Source: Terribium retamae | GTDB lineage: Bacteria; Pseudomonadota; Alphaproteobacteria; Rhizobiales; Rhizobiaceae | Reading direction: 5' to 3' | Assembly (NCBI RefSeq): GCF_022347545.1 | Contig: NZ_JAKREW010000021.1 | Coordinates: forward strand, 1 to 64,000 | DNA length: 64,000 nucleotides | In this document: piece after piece, positions 55,510-63,307 of the stretch | How the letters are laid out: every line of letters starts with the position of its first letter | Position numbering within the stretch: position 1 is the stretch's first letter | Position numbers and translations under genes: made by a program | The notes under the pieces: generated by a model | The model's input: the letters and a program-made list of their open reading frames with translations, nothing else | Told to the model about the DNA's origin: nothing | Databases searched by the model: none

Positions 55510-56105
55510 AGCGGTATCCCGGCATCCTGTTGGAGAAGGAGTGCCGCGGTTCTTCTTGCATTGTCGATTGCGTCCTCACCTTTGCCGAGCTGCGCCAGCA
55601 GCGTGGCACCCTCAATCAGCGTCAGAAACGCCGTTGCCAAGTTCGAAGCAGAATCCGGATCGAGATCAGCCCGCAGGATGGTCGCCATATAGTCCTGGAG
55701 TTCGGCCTTCTGCTTGGATGCCGCCGCAAACACCGGATGTGAAGGGTCACTGAACTCGGCGATCGCATGTGCAAAGAGGCAGCCATGGAAGTCCGGACTT
55801 TCGAACCAGCGGCCATACCAGTTGAAGATCGCCATGATCTTGCCGGATGGTGTGGTTTCAGCCTCGATCATCCGGTCGAGCTGGCTTTGGAATCGCCTTG
55901 CCCGCCAGTTCAGCACCTCGGCAATCAGATCGTCCTTCGTTGGGAACTTCCGGTACATCGTCATCTTGGCGACGCCGGCTTCGGCTATGATCCTGTCGAT
56001 ACCCGTCGCATGGAATCCGTGCCGTTTGAACAGACTGTAAGCTGTCTCAACGATCGTTTGATGTTTGGACTTTGCAATCTGAGGGTCTTCAGTGCCCTGG
56101 ATCAT
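55506..56105 (-). CDS. TetR family regulator
   Basis: A 199-residue TetR protein: TIVETAYSLFKRHGFHATGIDRIIAEAGVAKMTMYRKFPTKDDLI is the DNA-binding domain (shown in two halves by helix 1 TIVETAYSLF and recognition helix KMTMYRKF). The ligand domain has WFESPDFHGCLFAHA with one cysteine, common in regulators of this group. It forms an operon with the EamA transporter. ATG 56105 is only four bases from a palindromic operator, and there is no Shine-Dalgarno, so translation may be leaderless or start internally. Confidence 0.82.
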   Translation of the reverse strand: MIQGTEDPQIAKSKHQTIVETAYSLFKRHGFHATGIDRIIAEAGVAKMTMYRKFPTKDDLIAEVLNWRARRFQSQLDRMIEAETTPSGKIMAIFNWYGRWFESPDFHGCLFAHAIAEFSDPSHPVFAAASKQKAELQDYMATILRADLDPDSASNLATAFLTLIEGATLLAQLGKGEDAIDNARRTAALLLQQDAGIPL

Positions 56106-56109
56106 GATA

Positions 56110-56125
56110 GAGACAGGTCTGTCTC
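56110..56125. promoter_or_regulatory. Palindromic operator at the tetR-eamA promoter
   Basis: gagacag-gt-ctgtctc has perfect 7-bp arms around two central bases. It abuts the TetR start codon region (ATG at 56105 on the minus strand). The size and symmetry fit a TetR dimer site giving autoregulation. Confidence 0.7.
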
Positions 56126-56363
56126 ATTTTTTGATGAATGTCAACGGTCGTATTCGAAGCGGGAGGCTGCTTTGAGTGTGAGCAGCGTTGCGTTTTTCTG
56201 ACACGGCGACACCTTCCGTGCGAAACGCTTGAAGAACTCCAAGCCCCACATCTTCGGTCTCGCGATCGGATGGGTCGCCGGGATTTATGTTCGGCTCGAA
56301 GCGTCCCCTTGATTCCGCGGCGGCATCGCCTATAGCTGCCGGACGGCAAAGGAGCGCCATGCC

Positions 56364-56954
56364 GTGATTCCCAAGATCCTTGTCTTCGCGGGTTCGATCC
56401 GCAGCGGTGCCTTCAGCGGCAGGACGGCCGATGTCGCGCAGAAGGTGCTGGCCATGCAGGGCGCGGACGTGACCCGTATTTCGTTGGCCGATTATCCGAT
56501 GCCGATCTTCGACGAGGACATCGAGAAGGAAAGCGGTATCCCCGAAAACGTCATCAAGCTGGCGCGTCTGCTCGGCGCCCATGACGGGCTCTTGCTGGTG
56601 ACACCGGAATACAACGGCTCCGTTTCGCCGCTCCTCAAGAACGCCATCGACTGGGTGAGCATTGTGCGTCATGACAATGGCCGGCAGTTGAAGCCGATGG
56701 CCGGCAAAGCGGTTGCGATATGCTCGTCATCGAAGGGCCATTTTGCCGGGGTGCGCGCCATCAATCATCTGCGCGCAATTCTGCTTCGCTGCCATATGGA
56801 CATCGTCACCCCTGAATGCTCGGTGCCGAATGGCGCCAGTGCTTTCGATACGGGTGGCGATTTTGTCGATCAGAAGCTTCGCCACGCCATGGAGCTAGTG
56901 GCGCAGGCGCTGATCGAGCGGGCTCGCATTTCATCAACGAGGGGAACGGTATGA
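56364..56954 (+). CDS. NADPH-dependent FMN reductase (quinone reductase-like)
   Basis: A 196-residue flavodoxin-fold protein. The phosphate loop is FAGSIRSGAFSGR, followed by LPEYNGS-type motif TPEYNGSVSPLLKNAIDWVS, which is diagnostic of NADPH:FMN reductases and azoreductase/quinone reductases of this family. It probably reduces quinones or flavin and protects from oxidative stress. The start is GTG 56364 with aaaggag upstream. The stop overlaps the pyrF ATG (ATGA), so the two are coupled. Confidence 0.85.
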   Translation: MIPKILVFAGSIRSGAFSGRTADVAQKVLAMQGADVTRISLADYPMPIFDEDIEKESGIPENVIKLARLLGAHDGLLLVTPEYNGSVSPLLKNAIDWVSIVRHDNGRQLKPMAGKAVAICSSSKGHFAGVRAINHLRAILLRCHMDIVTPECSVPNGASAFDTGGDFVDQKLRHAMELVAQALIERARISSTRGTV

Positions 56955-57643
56955 ACGATATGCGCGACAGGCTGATCGTCGGCCTCGACATTCCAACCGT
57001 GGCCGAAGCCGAGAAGGTGGTGAAGGAGCTCGGCGACACCGTGTCCTTCTACAAGATCGGCTATCAGCTCGCCTTTGCCGGCGGGCTGGAGTTTGCGCGC
57101 GATCTGGCCGCCGACGGCAAGAAGATCTTCCTCGACATGAAGCTGCTCGATATCGACAACACGGTCGCCAAGGGCGTCGAGAACATCGTCAAGATGGGCA
57201 TGACCATGCTCACTCTCCACGCTTATCCGAAGACGATGCGCGCGGCGGTGGAAGCGGCCAAGGGCAGCGATCTCTGCCTGCTCGCCGTCACCGTGCTCAC
57301 CTCGATGGACGAGCAGGACGTCATCGATGCCGGCTACGAATACGATCCGCACACGCTGGTGCTGCGGCGCGCCGAACAGGCGCTGTCGGCCGGCATGGGG
57401 GGCATCGTCTGCTCGGCCGAAGAGGCATCGGCGGTCCGCAAGGTCGTCGGTCCCGACATGGCGGTGGTGACGCCCGGTATCAGACCAGCCGGCGCCGACC
57501 GCGGCGATCAGAAGCGTGTCGTCACGCCGGCGGACGCCATCCGCAATGGCTCCAGCCACCTCGTCGTGGCGCGGCCGATCATCGGTGCGGTTGACAGGCG
57601 CGCCGCTGCCCAGGCTATCCTGGCCGAGATGGCGGCGGCTTGA
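56951..57643 (+). CDS. pyrF: Orotidine 5'-phosphate decarboxylase
   Basis: A 230-residue TIM-barrel enzyme that makes UMP from OMP in pyrimidine synthesis. The catalytic Asp-Lys-Asp tetrad region is FLDMKLLDIDNTVAKG (residues about 57-72). The phosphate-binding end has VVTPGIRP and SSHLVVARPI. ATG 56951 overlaps the FMN reductase stop. Confidence 0.95.
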   Translation: MNDMRDRLIVGLDIPTVAEAEKVVKELGDTVSFYKIGYQLAFAGGLEFARDLAADGKKIFLDMKLLDIDNTVAKGVENIVKMGMTMLTLHAYPKTMRAAVEAAKGSDLCLLAVTVLTSMDEQDVIDAGYEYDPHTLVLRRAEQALSAGMGGIVCSAEEASAVRKVVGPDMAVVTPGIRPAGADRGDQKRVVTPADAIRNGSSHLVVARPIIGAVDRRAAAQAILAEMAAA

Positions 57644-57680
57644 GCCGCCCGAAACGTGAAGCTGCGGACGGAGACTGTTT

Positions 57681-57968
57681 ATGGCCAAAGGATACTGGAT
57701 CGCTCGCGTCGATGTGCGTGACGCCGAAGGCTACAAGGCCTATGTCGATGCCGCGAAACTCGCCTTCGACCGTTTCGGCGCAAAGTTCCTGGCCCGTGGC
57801 GGCGAGCACGAGAAGGCCGAAGGACAAGGCCGCGGCCGCAACGTCATCATCGAGTTCGAGAGCCTGAAGGTAGCGCATGACTGCTACCACTCGCCGGAGT
57901 ACCAGCGAGCCGCAGCCATCCGCCAGAAGGTGGCGGACGGCGAAATCGTGCTTGTGGAAGGGATCTGA
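57681..57968 (+). CDS. DUF1330 family protein
   Basis: A 95-residue dimeric ferredoxin-like-fold protein: MAKGYWIARVDVRDAEGY, FLARGGEHEKAEG and YHSPEYQRAAAIRQ are typical of DUF1330. The biochemical role is unknown. ATG 57681 has ggag 8-11 bases upstream. It follows pyrF by 37 bases and is probably co-transcribed, a frequent arrangement in Rhizobiales. Confidence 0.88.
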   Translation: MAKGYWIARVDVRDAEGYKAYVDAAKLAFDRFGAKFLARGGEHEKAEGQGRGRNVIIEFESLKVAHDCYHSPEYQRAAAIRQKVADGEIVLVEGI

Positions 57969-58087
57969 TTTCGAACCGCTGCTTTCGATTGCGGGTTTCG
58001 TCGAATTTACAGCGCTGACTTCACATCGGTCTGTGCGAAGTCGGTACCGACATACATCTGTGCTTGCTGTGGCGGAACCTGCCGCCC

Positions 58088-59176
58088 TCAGGCAACCAGA
58101 TCCGGCACTGGCCCGATGTAGCGCGACTGCGGCCGTATCAGCCGTCCCGTCGCCTGCTGCTCGCGGGCATGTGCAATCCAGCCGGCCATGCGCCCGGCAG
58201 CAAAGACGCAGGTGAACGCCTCTTCCGGGAAGCCTGCCGCTTCCAACAGCAAGGCGGTGTAGAACTCCACATTGGTCTGCAGCACGCGGTCGGGCTTGGC
58301 CCGCTTCAGTGTTTCGAGCGCAGCTTGTTCGACCGTCTCGGCGAAGGCCAGCCGTCGCCCGGCCGCGCCTTCTGGACCGATGCGGCGCACCACCGTCTTG
58401 AGAACGTCGGCGCGTGGGTCGCGCACCCGGTAGATGCGGTGGCCGAAGCCCATGATGCGCCGACCCTCGGCCAGTTCCTTGCTGAGCCAACCCGCAGCGT
58501 CGCCGGTCGCGGCGATGGCATCGAGCATTGCAATCACCGGCCCCGGAGCGCCGCCATGCAGCGGGCCCTTCAAGGCTCCGAGCCCGGCAAGCGCTACCGA
58601 GGTCAGGCCGGCCTGGGTCGAGGCAACCACGCGTGCGGCGAAGGTGGAGGCGTTGAGACCGTGGTCGCAAACGGTGACGAGATAGGTGTCGAGCGCGGCA
58701 GCCAGCTCCCGGTTTGCGACCGTGCCGGTGAGCATAGCGAGCATGTCTGCGGCGTGGCCTGCCGCGGCATTCGGGGCAACGACGTCAAGGCCCTTGCGCA
58801 TACGCAGCAACGCCGGCGTCAGCACCGCAGGAGCCGCGATCAGGCGCAGCGCGTCCTCCAGCGTGTCGCCGTCCGGCATCAGCGCCGTACCGGCGCGCAT
58901 GCCGTCATAGACTGAGGGCCCGGCAAGTGCCGGCAGCAGCGGCTTTACCCGCTCGAATACCTCAACGCGGGCGCGGCCAAGCCTCGCCGCCAGGGTCTTC
59001 TCGTTCGGCAGGTCGTCGAAGAAACCGTCGAAAAGCAGATGCGTCACGCCGGCGAAATCGCGCCGTCCGGCAAGATCACGCAAGGCGTGCCCTCGGATCG
59101 TCAAATGCCCGCCGAGCCCATCCACTTCCGACAGCACGGTTTCGGCGGCAACCACATCATCCAGTCCGCTTGTCAT
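58088..59176 (-). CDS. Citrate synthase family protein (catalytic-type homologue)
   Basis: A 362-residue citrate synthase fold protein. Catalytic-site segments: CDHGLNAST, GPLHGGAPG (His274 of pig enzyme), GFGHRIYRVRDPRA (His320, Arg) and NVEFYTALLLEAAGFP. In the last, the usual catalytic Asp375 position (NVDFY) is Glu304; this Glu occurs in a known branch of short citrate/methylcitrate synthases. It may use acetyl-, propionyl- or another acyl-CoA. ATG 59176 has AAGGAG eight bases upstream; the longer frame to 59254 runs through the regulatory region. It is divergent from the HTH-containing homologue. Confidence 0.82.
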   Translation of the reverse strand: MTSGLDDVVAAETVLSEVDGLGGHLTIRGHALRDLAGRRDFAGVTHLLFDGFFDDLPNEKTLAARLGRARVEVFERVKPLLPALAGPSVYDGMRAGTALMPDGDTLEDALRLIAAPAVLTPALLRMRKGLDVVAPNAAAGHAADMLAMLTGTVANRELAAALDTYLVTVCDHGLNASTFAARVVASTQAGLTSVALAGLGALKGPLHGGAPGPVIAMLDAIAATGDAAGWLSKELAEGRRIMGFGHRIYRVRDPRADVLKTVVRRIGPEGAAGRRLAFAETVEQAALETLKRAKPDRVLQTNVEFYTALLLEAAGFPEEAFTCVFAAGRMAGWIAHAREQQATGRLIRPQSRYIGPVPDLVA

Positions 59177-59221
59177 CGTCTTTGCTCCTTGACCAATTTC
59201 CGATCCGAGATAATGCTGTGG

Positions 59222-59245
59222 TTGATTGTCATCAATCTTGATCAA
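59222..59245. promoter_or_regulatory. FNR/FixK-like box and second palindrome between the citrate synthase homologues
   Basis: ttgat-tgtc-atcaa (59222-59235) is a perfect match to the FNR/FixK-family consensus TTGAT-N4-ATCAA. A second palindrome ttgatcaa (59238-59245) follows. On the minus strand ttgatg (a possible -35) overlaps the box, with ttatct 16 bases on as a possible -10, so binding there could repress the catalytic-type gene. The sites could instead serve the HTH-citrate synthase protein itself. Confidence 0.55.
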
Positions 59246-59255
59246 TAGAATCAAT

Positions 59256-60407
59256 ATGAACTCATGGCTGACGCGGGACGAAGCGCTGGACAGGCTGGGC
59301 GTGCGTGCGCAAACGCTCTACGCTTATGTCAGCCGCAACCAGATCGGCATGCAGCCCGATCCGGCCGATCCGCGCCGCAGCCTCTACAGGTCTGAAGACA
59401 TCGATGCACTCACCACCCGCCGGGCGCGCGGACGTCGCGTTGCCGCGATCGCGGAAAGCGCCGTGTCCTGGGGGGAGCCGGTCTTTGCCACTGAAATTTC
59501 CACCGTCATCCACGGCAGGCTGATCTACCGTGGCGAGGACGCGGTCGCCTTTTCACGCGACGCCAGCCTGGAGGAGGCTGCGCAACTTTTGTGGGCCAGT
59601 TCCGCCGCTCCGCGCTTTGCAACGTCGGGGGTACCTGCCGAGACGGGTGTCGCCCAGGCCTTTTCCATTCTCGCCGGCCTGGCGGCCAGGGGCCAGCCCT
59701 CGCCGGGGCGCAATGGCGCCGTCCTGCAGGCAGACGCCATGCCGGCCATCGCCGCTCTCGCCGGAGCGCTGGGCGCAGCACCTGGTGCCGAGCCGGTACA
59801 TCTCAGGCTCGCGAAAGGCTGGCGGGTCGAGCCTGCGGCGGATGTGTTGCGCCGTGTCATGGTGCTGGTCGCCGACCACGAACTCAATGCCTCGGCCTTC
59901 GCCGCCCGCGTGGCCGCTTCGACCGGGGCGCCGCTCGTCGCCTGCCTGCTGGCAGGTCTCTCGACGCTTTACGGCCCGCGTCATGGTACGGCCGCCGATG
60001 CCGTCGCCATGCTGGTGGACGACGCAGCGCGGATCGGCGTACGCGCCGCAATGAGGCGCTGGATCGACCATGACCGACCGCTACCCGGCTTCGGCCATCC
60101 ACTCTATCCCGGTGGCGACCCGCGCGCGGCGGCATTGCTGGCCGACATGAAGCTGGAACCCGAAATCGTCGAGCTGCGCCAGTCGGTGTTTGACGCCACC
60201 GGCGCCCTGCCGACGATCGATTTCGCGCTGGTGGCGCTGGTGCGATCCTATCGCCTGCCGGCCGATGCGCCCATTCGCCTGTTCGCGCTCGGCCGAAGCG
60301 TTGGCTGGACTGCGCACGCCATCGAACAAGTCATGTCAGGCAAGCTGATCCGGCCGCGCGCCCGCTATGAGGGGCCGCTGCCAGTCGATCACGGTCATTT
60401 TGAATGA
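59256..60407 (+). CDS. Citrate synthase homologue with N-terminal DNA-binding domain
   Basis: A 383-residue fusion. Residues 1-60 are a MerR/excisionase-like helix-turn-helix (WLTRDEALDRLGVRAQTLYA, then SLYRSEDIDAL). The rest is a citrate synthase fold with altered catalytic segments: GPRHGTAAD replaces GPLHGGA, GFGHPLYPGGDPRA keeps the second His, and TIDFALVALV replaces NVDFYSG. Both His and the Asp survive but the surroundings are degenerate. It may be a metabolite-sensing regulator of the divergent citrate synthase gene, an enzyme, or a heteromeric partner. ATG 59256 has no good Shine-Dalgarno and lies 11 bases from a palindrome, suggesting autoregulation. Confidence 0.8.
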   Translation: MNSWLTRDEALDRLGVRAQTLYAYVSRNQIGMQPDPADPRRSLYRSEDIDALTTRRARGRRVAAIAESAVSWGEPVFATEISTVIHGRLIYRGEDAVAFSRDASLEEAAQLLWASSAAPRFATSGVPAETGVAQAFSILAGLAARGQPSPGRNGAVLQADAMPAIAALAGALGAAPGAEPVHLRLAKGWRVEPAADVLRRVMVLVADHELNASAFAARVAASTGAPLVACLLAGLSTLYGPRHGTAADAVAMLVDDAARIGVRAAMRRWIDHDRPLPGFGHPLYPGGDPRAAALLADMKLEPEIVELRQSVFDATGALPTIDFALVALVRSYRLPADAPIRLFALGRSVGWTAHAIEQVMSGKLIRPRARYEGPLPVDHGHFE

Positions 60408-60411
60408 CCGT
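60391..60411. terminator. Hairpin overlapping the stop of the HTH-citrate synthase gene
   Basis: acggtcatt (60391-60399) and aatgaccgt (60403-60411) form a 9-bp perfect stem with a 3-base loop that includes the stop codon (60405-60407). It separates two convergent genes and lacks a T run. Confidence 0.45.
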
Positions 60412-60441
60412 TGGCGCGTAAGCCAAGCGGCCTGGATGGGT

Positions 60442-61488
60442 CTAGAACAATTTGAACGGAAGGCCGGTAAGCAGCGCCTCCACATAACGCCGCCTCTGAT
60501 AGTGGCCGTTGAGCGAGACACGCGGCAGTTGCGTCGGCTGGTTGAAGCTGTCCGCCGTCAGCACGCCGGGACGCGTGGTGACGGCCAGCTTGATGCCGGC
60601 CTTTGCAACCGCGTCGAATTCGCGCTGCGATATGGCGACTTTGGTGCCATAGGGATAGGCGAAGGTCGTTGGCCTGTAGCCCACATAGGCCTCGACGGCA
60701 TCCATCGATCCGATGACCTCCTCGGCGAGCCGCTCTTCATCGACACGTGCCATGGCGATGTGGGTTTTCGTATGAGCCCCGAATCGGCAGAGCGGGTCGG
60801 CGGAGAGTGCCTTCAACTCCTCTGCGGTCATAATCAGCTGATCGACAATGGCGAGCGGGTCGATCATGCGCGACCGTGCAGCCCGCTCGACTTGCGCGAC
60901 GGCTGCGTCCTCGTCGTTCGAGTGCACGAAATGGACGATCCGCTCATAGGCATCCTGTTTCTGGCTGAGCGTCTGCGCGGAAACCGTCTCGGGACCATGG
61001 CCGAAATCGAACTCGAACCTGTCTTTGGAGCGCGTCAGCACCTTGGCAGTTTCCCACCACATCGAGCGGGTGCGTTCGACGAAGCCCTTGGCGACGAAGA
61101 TGGTATAGGGCACGCCATGCCGGCGAAACACTGGTGCTGCGTGTTCGGCATTGTTGCGCAGGCCGTCATCCAGCGTGAAGGCGGCGAAACGGCGCTTGTC
61201 CTTCGGGTCGGCAAGCAGGCGGGGCAGGTCATCCAGCGCCACCGGCGTCAGGCCTGTCTCGATACAGACGCGGATCGTCTGATCGAGGAATTCCGGCGTC
61301 ACCGAAAGTGTAGCGATAGGGTCGAAGCCGCCGCGCCGCGCCGGGCGCACGTGATGCAGCGTGAAGATCATGCCCCGCCCCGCCGCTGCCGGCCACAGTG
61401 CCCCGGCTCGTGTCAGTGCCACGCCTTCGAGACCGGCGCGGATCGCGCCGTGCTTCAAGAATCTCTTGGCAGAGCCTTTCAGAGACAT
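60442..61488 (-). CDS. Polysaccharide deacetylase (NodB-like) family protein
   Basis: A 348-residue carbohydrate esterase family 4 protein. Motif 1 is TLDDGLRNN (canonical TFDDG), with both catalytic/metal aspartates; motif 2 is the metal-binding HTKTH; later PTTFAYPYGTK (R/AYPYG) and LPRVSLNGHY are typical of envelope polysaccharide deacetylases. There is no signal peptide, so it acts in the cytoplasm or on a lipid-linked precursor. Similar proteins often accompany polysaccharide biosynthesis, but no glycosyltransferase is adjacent. ATG 61488 is used. Confidence 0.83.
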   Translation of the reverse strand: MSLKGSAKRFLKHGAIRAGLEGVALTRAGALWPAAAGRGMIFTLHHVRPARRGGFDPIATLSVTPEFLDQTIRVCIETGLTPVALDDLPRLLADPKDKRRFAAFTLDDGLRNNAEHAAPVFRRHGVPYTIFVAKGFVERTRSMWWETAKVLTRSKDRFEFDFGHGPETVSAQTLSQKQDAYERIVHFVHSNDEDAAVAQVERAARSRMIDPLAIVDQLIMTAEELKALSADPLCRFGAHTKTHIAMARVDEERLAEEVIGSMDAVEAYVGYRPTTFAYPYGTKVAISQREFDAVAKAGIKLAVTTRPGVLTADSFNQPTQLPRVSLNGHYQRRRYVEALLTGLPFKLF

Positions 61489-61695
61489 GCCGGGACCGCG
61501 CCTGCAAGGCAGATGGGATCAACGAAGCGGCCTTCCGATCCAGGATGGCGATGCACGGACATTCCTCGGCTCCGATAGACGCCCGCAGATTGCGGGCGAT
61601 GGCCGATGCAGCGGCCGGAAGGAACTTATTCCGGCGCCAGTTAACAAACTGCCCGTAGGGACATTGATTTTCGGGGGGCGAGCGCCTTGACTGCA

Positions 61696-61716
61696 AGGCG
61701 ATCGTATTGATCGCCT
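61696..61716 (-). terminator. Hairpin after the NTF2-like gene
   Basis: aggcgatc (61696-61703) and gatcgcct (61709-61716) make an 8-bp perfect stem with loop gtatt. It touches the stop codon of the minus-strand gene ending at 61716. Confidence 0.5.
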
Positions 61717-62189
61717 CAGCGGTATTTCATGTAGCCGACGAAGCCGGTGATGCGCCAGCGGTCGCCGTCATTGCGGCAGAAATAGAGGGTCTGCCAATTC
61801 AGCCGGTCGACGCCGCCATCGGCAAGCGGCACGGTGCCGTCGAACTTCTTGTGCGCCACCGCGACATTGCCGTTGATATCGATGCGGTTGAGCGTCACCG
61901 CCTTGAGCAGTGCCGACGGCAGCGGCTCGGCATAGGCGACCGAAGCGGATTCCGCGGCCTGGCGCAACCACTCGTCACGATAGGCTTCCAAGGTCGGGAA
62001 GGCGGCGTTCCAATCGTCCTGGTTGGGCGAATTGTGGGCATGGATGCCGAGGAAGCGCATCTCGTCGAAATCGCCGGCCACCATCGACCAGTCCTGCGCG
62101 GCGAAGGCTTCGAAATCGCGGGGCATCAGCATTTCCCAGATGAAGGCGCGATCCGCGTCGCCGGCAAATGGGTTCCTGGTATCAGTCAT
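61716..62189 (-). CDS. NTF2/SnoaL-like protein of unknown function
   Basis: A 157-residue cytoplasmic protein. The pattern of an N-terminal helix-rich half (FEAFAAQDWSMVAGDFDEMRF) and a C-terminal set of strands (VAVAHKKFDGTV, NWQTLYFCRNDGDRWRITGFVGYM) suggests an NTF2-like cone fold, as in SnoaL-type proteins. No catalytic motif is certain. It is 27 bases downstream of the PLP enzyme on the same strand and probably in its operon, so it may act on the same compound. Confidence 0.6.
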   Translation of the reverse strand: MTDTRNPFAGDADRAFIWEMLMPRDFEAFAAQDWSMVAGDFDEMRFLGIHAHNSPNQDDWNAAFPTLEAYRDEWLRQAAESASVAYAEPLPSALLKAVTLNRIDINGNVAVAHKKFDGTVPLADGGVDRLNWQTLYFCRNDGDRWRITGFVGYMKYR

Positions 62190-62216
62190 GGAGGCTCCGT
62201 TCGTCTGGAGAAGGGT

Positions 62217-63287
62217 TCAGGAGAGCTTGCCGCGTGCGGCGACTGGCAAAACGTCGACGACGCGATCACCGGAGACGAGATAGACCTCGTCGAACAGGTT
62301 GGTGACGACGCAGGCATGGTCCGGCAGCACGCGAACGCGATCGCCGACGGCAAGTGTGGCGCCGCCGGTCAGCTCGACCTTGCCATGTTCTTCGCTGAGC
62401 GCCGTCACGCGGGCGTCCGCAATGCCCACCAGTTCGCCATGGTCAGCCAAGCCGAGCAGGTCGCTGGAAAGCGCCTTGGAGCCACTGTCGAGGATGGCGC
62501 GGGTCGGTGTCGGCACCGAGACCACGGTTGCAAGCACGGTGAGCGCACAGTCGTCGGCCGTGGCCGCGCCTTTCTCGACCTGATAGCGGTCCATGTAGAT
62601 GTAGGTTCCGGGCCGGTACTCGGTGACGATGGCTGCATCCTGCTTGCGCCACATGTCGGGTGTACCGCCGCTGGTCACAGTTTCGCAGGCAAGTCCCTGT
62701 TGCTTGAGCAGATCGCGCGCAGCGGCGAGCCAGGCCTCCGCTGCTTCAGGCGCGCCAGCGGCGGGGTAGGTCATCAGGCCGCCGAAAGCGAGGCCGGGTG
62801 CCGCATCGATCTGCCTGGCGAGCGTCAGGGCTTCCTGTGATGTCTGGACGCCGCAGCGCGCGGCGCCGGTGTCGCATTCCACCAGCACCTTGAGCGGCCG
62901 GGTCGGATCCGCGAAAACCTCAGCAAGACCGGCAATGGTCGCCGCGCTGTCGGCTGTCACCGAAAGGGTGATGCGTTTGTGCAGCTTGAGCAAGCGCTCC
63001 AGCTTCGCCTTACCGATGATGTTGTAGGGCAGGAAGATGTCGGTCAGCCCGGCATCGGCCATCACTTCGGCTTCGCCGATCTTCTGGCATGTGATGCCGG
63101 CAGCGCCTGCCTCGATCTGCTTCTTGGCAAAGAAGGGAAGCTTGTGCGTCTTGATGTGGGGCCGCAGCTTCACGCCAGCCGCATCGGCCGCCTTCTGCGC
63201 ATTGGCGATGTTGCGCTCCGCACGGTCGAGGTCGATCAGCACGGCAGGCGTGTCGATTTCAGCAATGGTCTTGGGGCGAGCGGTCAT
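62217..63287 (-). CDS. D-threonine aldolase / D-serine dehydratase (DSD1) family PLP enzyme
   Basis: A 356-residue fold-type III PLP enzyme. The PLP lysine is in RPHIKTHK (about residue 46). The N-terminal alanine-racemase-like barrel has VECDTGAARCGVQ and VTSGGTPDM. The C-terminal beta domain has PDHACVVTN, the His-x-Cys metal site of DSD1 and D-threonine aldolase. It probably acts on a D-beta-hydroxy amino acid. The start is ATG 63287. An RpiR-type regulator lies upstream on the same strand (20 bases) and may control it. Confidence 0.85.
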   Translation of the reverse strand: MTARPKTIAEIDTPAVLIDLDRAERNIANAQKAADAAGVKLRPHIKTHKLPFFAKKQIEAGAAGITCQKIGEAEVMADAGLTDIFLPYNIIGKAKLERLLKLHKRITLSVTADSAATIAGLAEVFADPTRPLKVLVECDTGAARCGVQTSQEALTLARQIDAAPGLAFGGLMTYPAAGAPEAAEAWLAAARDLLKQQGLACETVTSGGTPDMWRKQDAAIVTEYRPGTYIYMDRYQVEKGAATADDCALTVLATVVSVPTPTRAILDSGSKALSSDLLGLADHGELVGIADARVTALSEEHGKVELTGGATLAVGDRVRVLPDHACVVTNLFDEVYLVSGDRVVDVLPVAARGKLS

Positions 63288-63307
63288 AAGTCACCTGTGG
63301 ATTGAAA

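Noticed and set aside
56126..56363. Possible gene remnant between tetR and the FMN reductase
   Set aside because: All six frames were read; none gives a recognisable fragment, so it is treated as plain intergenic DNA.
59222..59235. An FNR-type box also expected upstream of cyoA
   Set aside because: 6853-7098 was read for TTGAT-N4-ATCAA and close variants; only ttgatgcatc was found, which lacks the second half-site.
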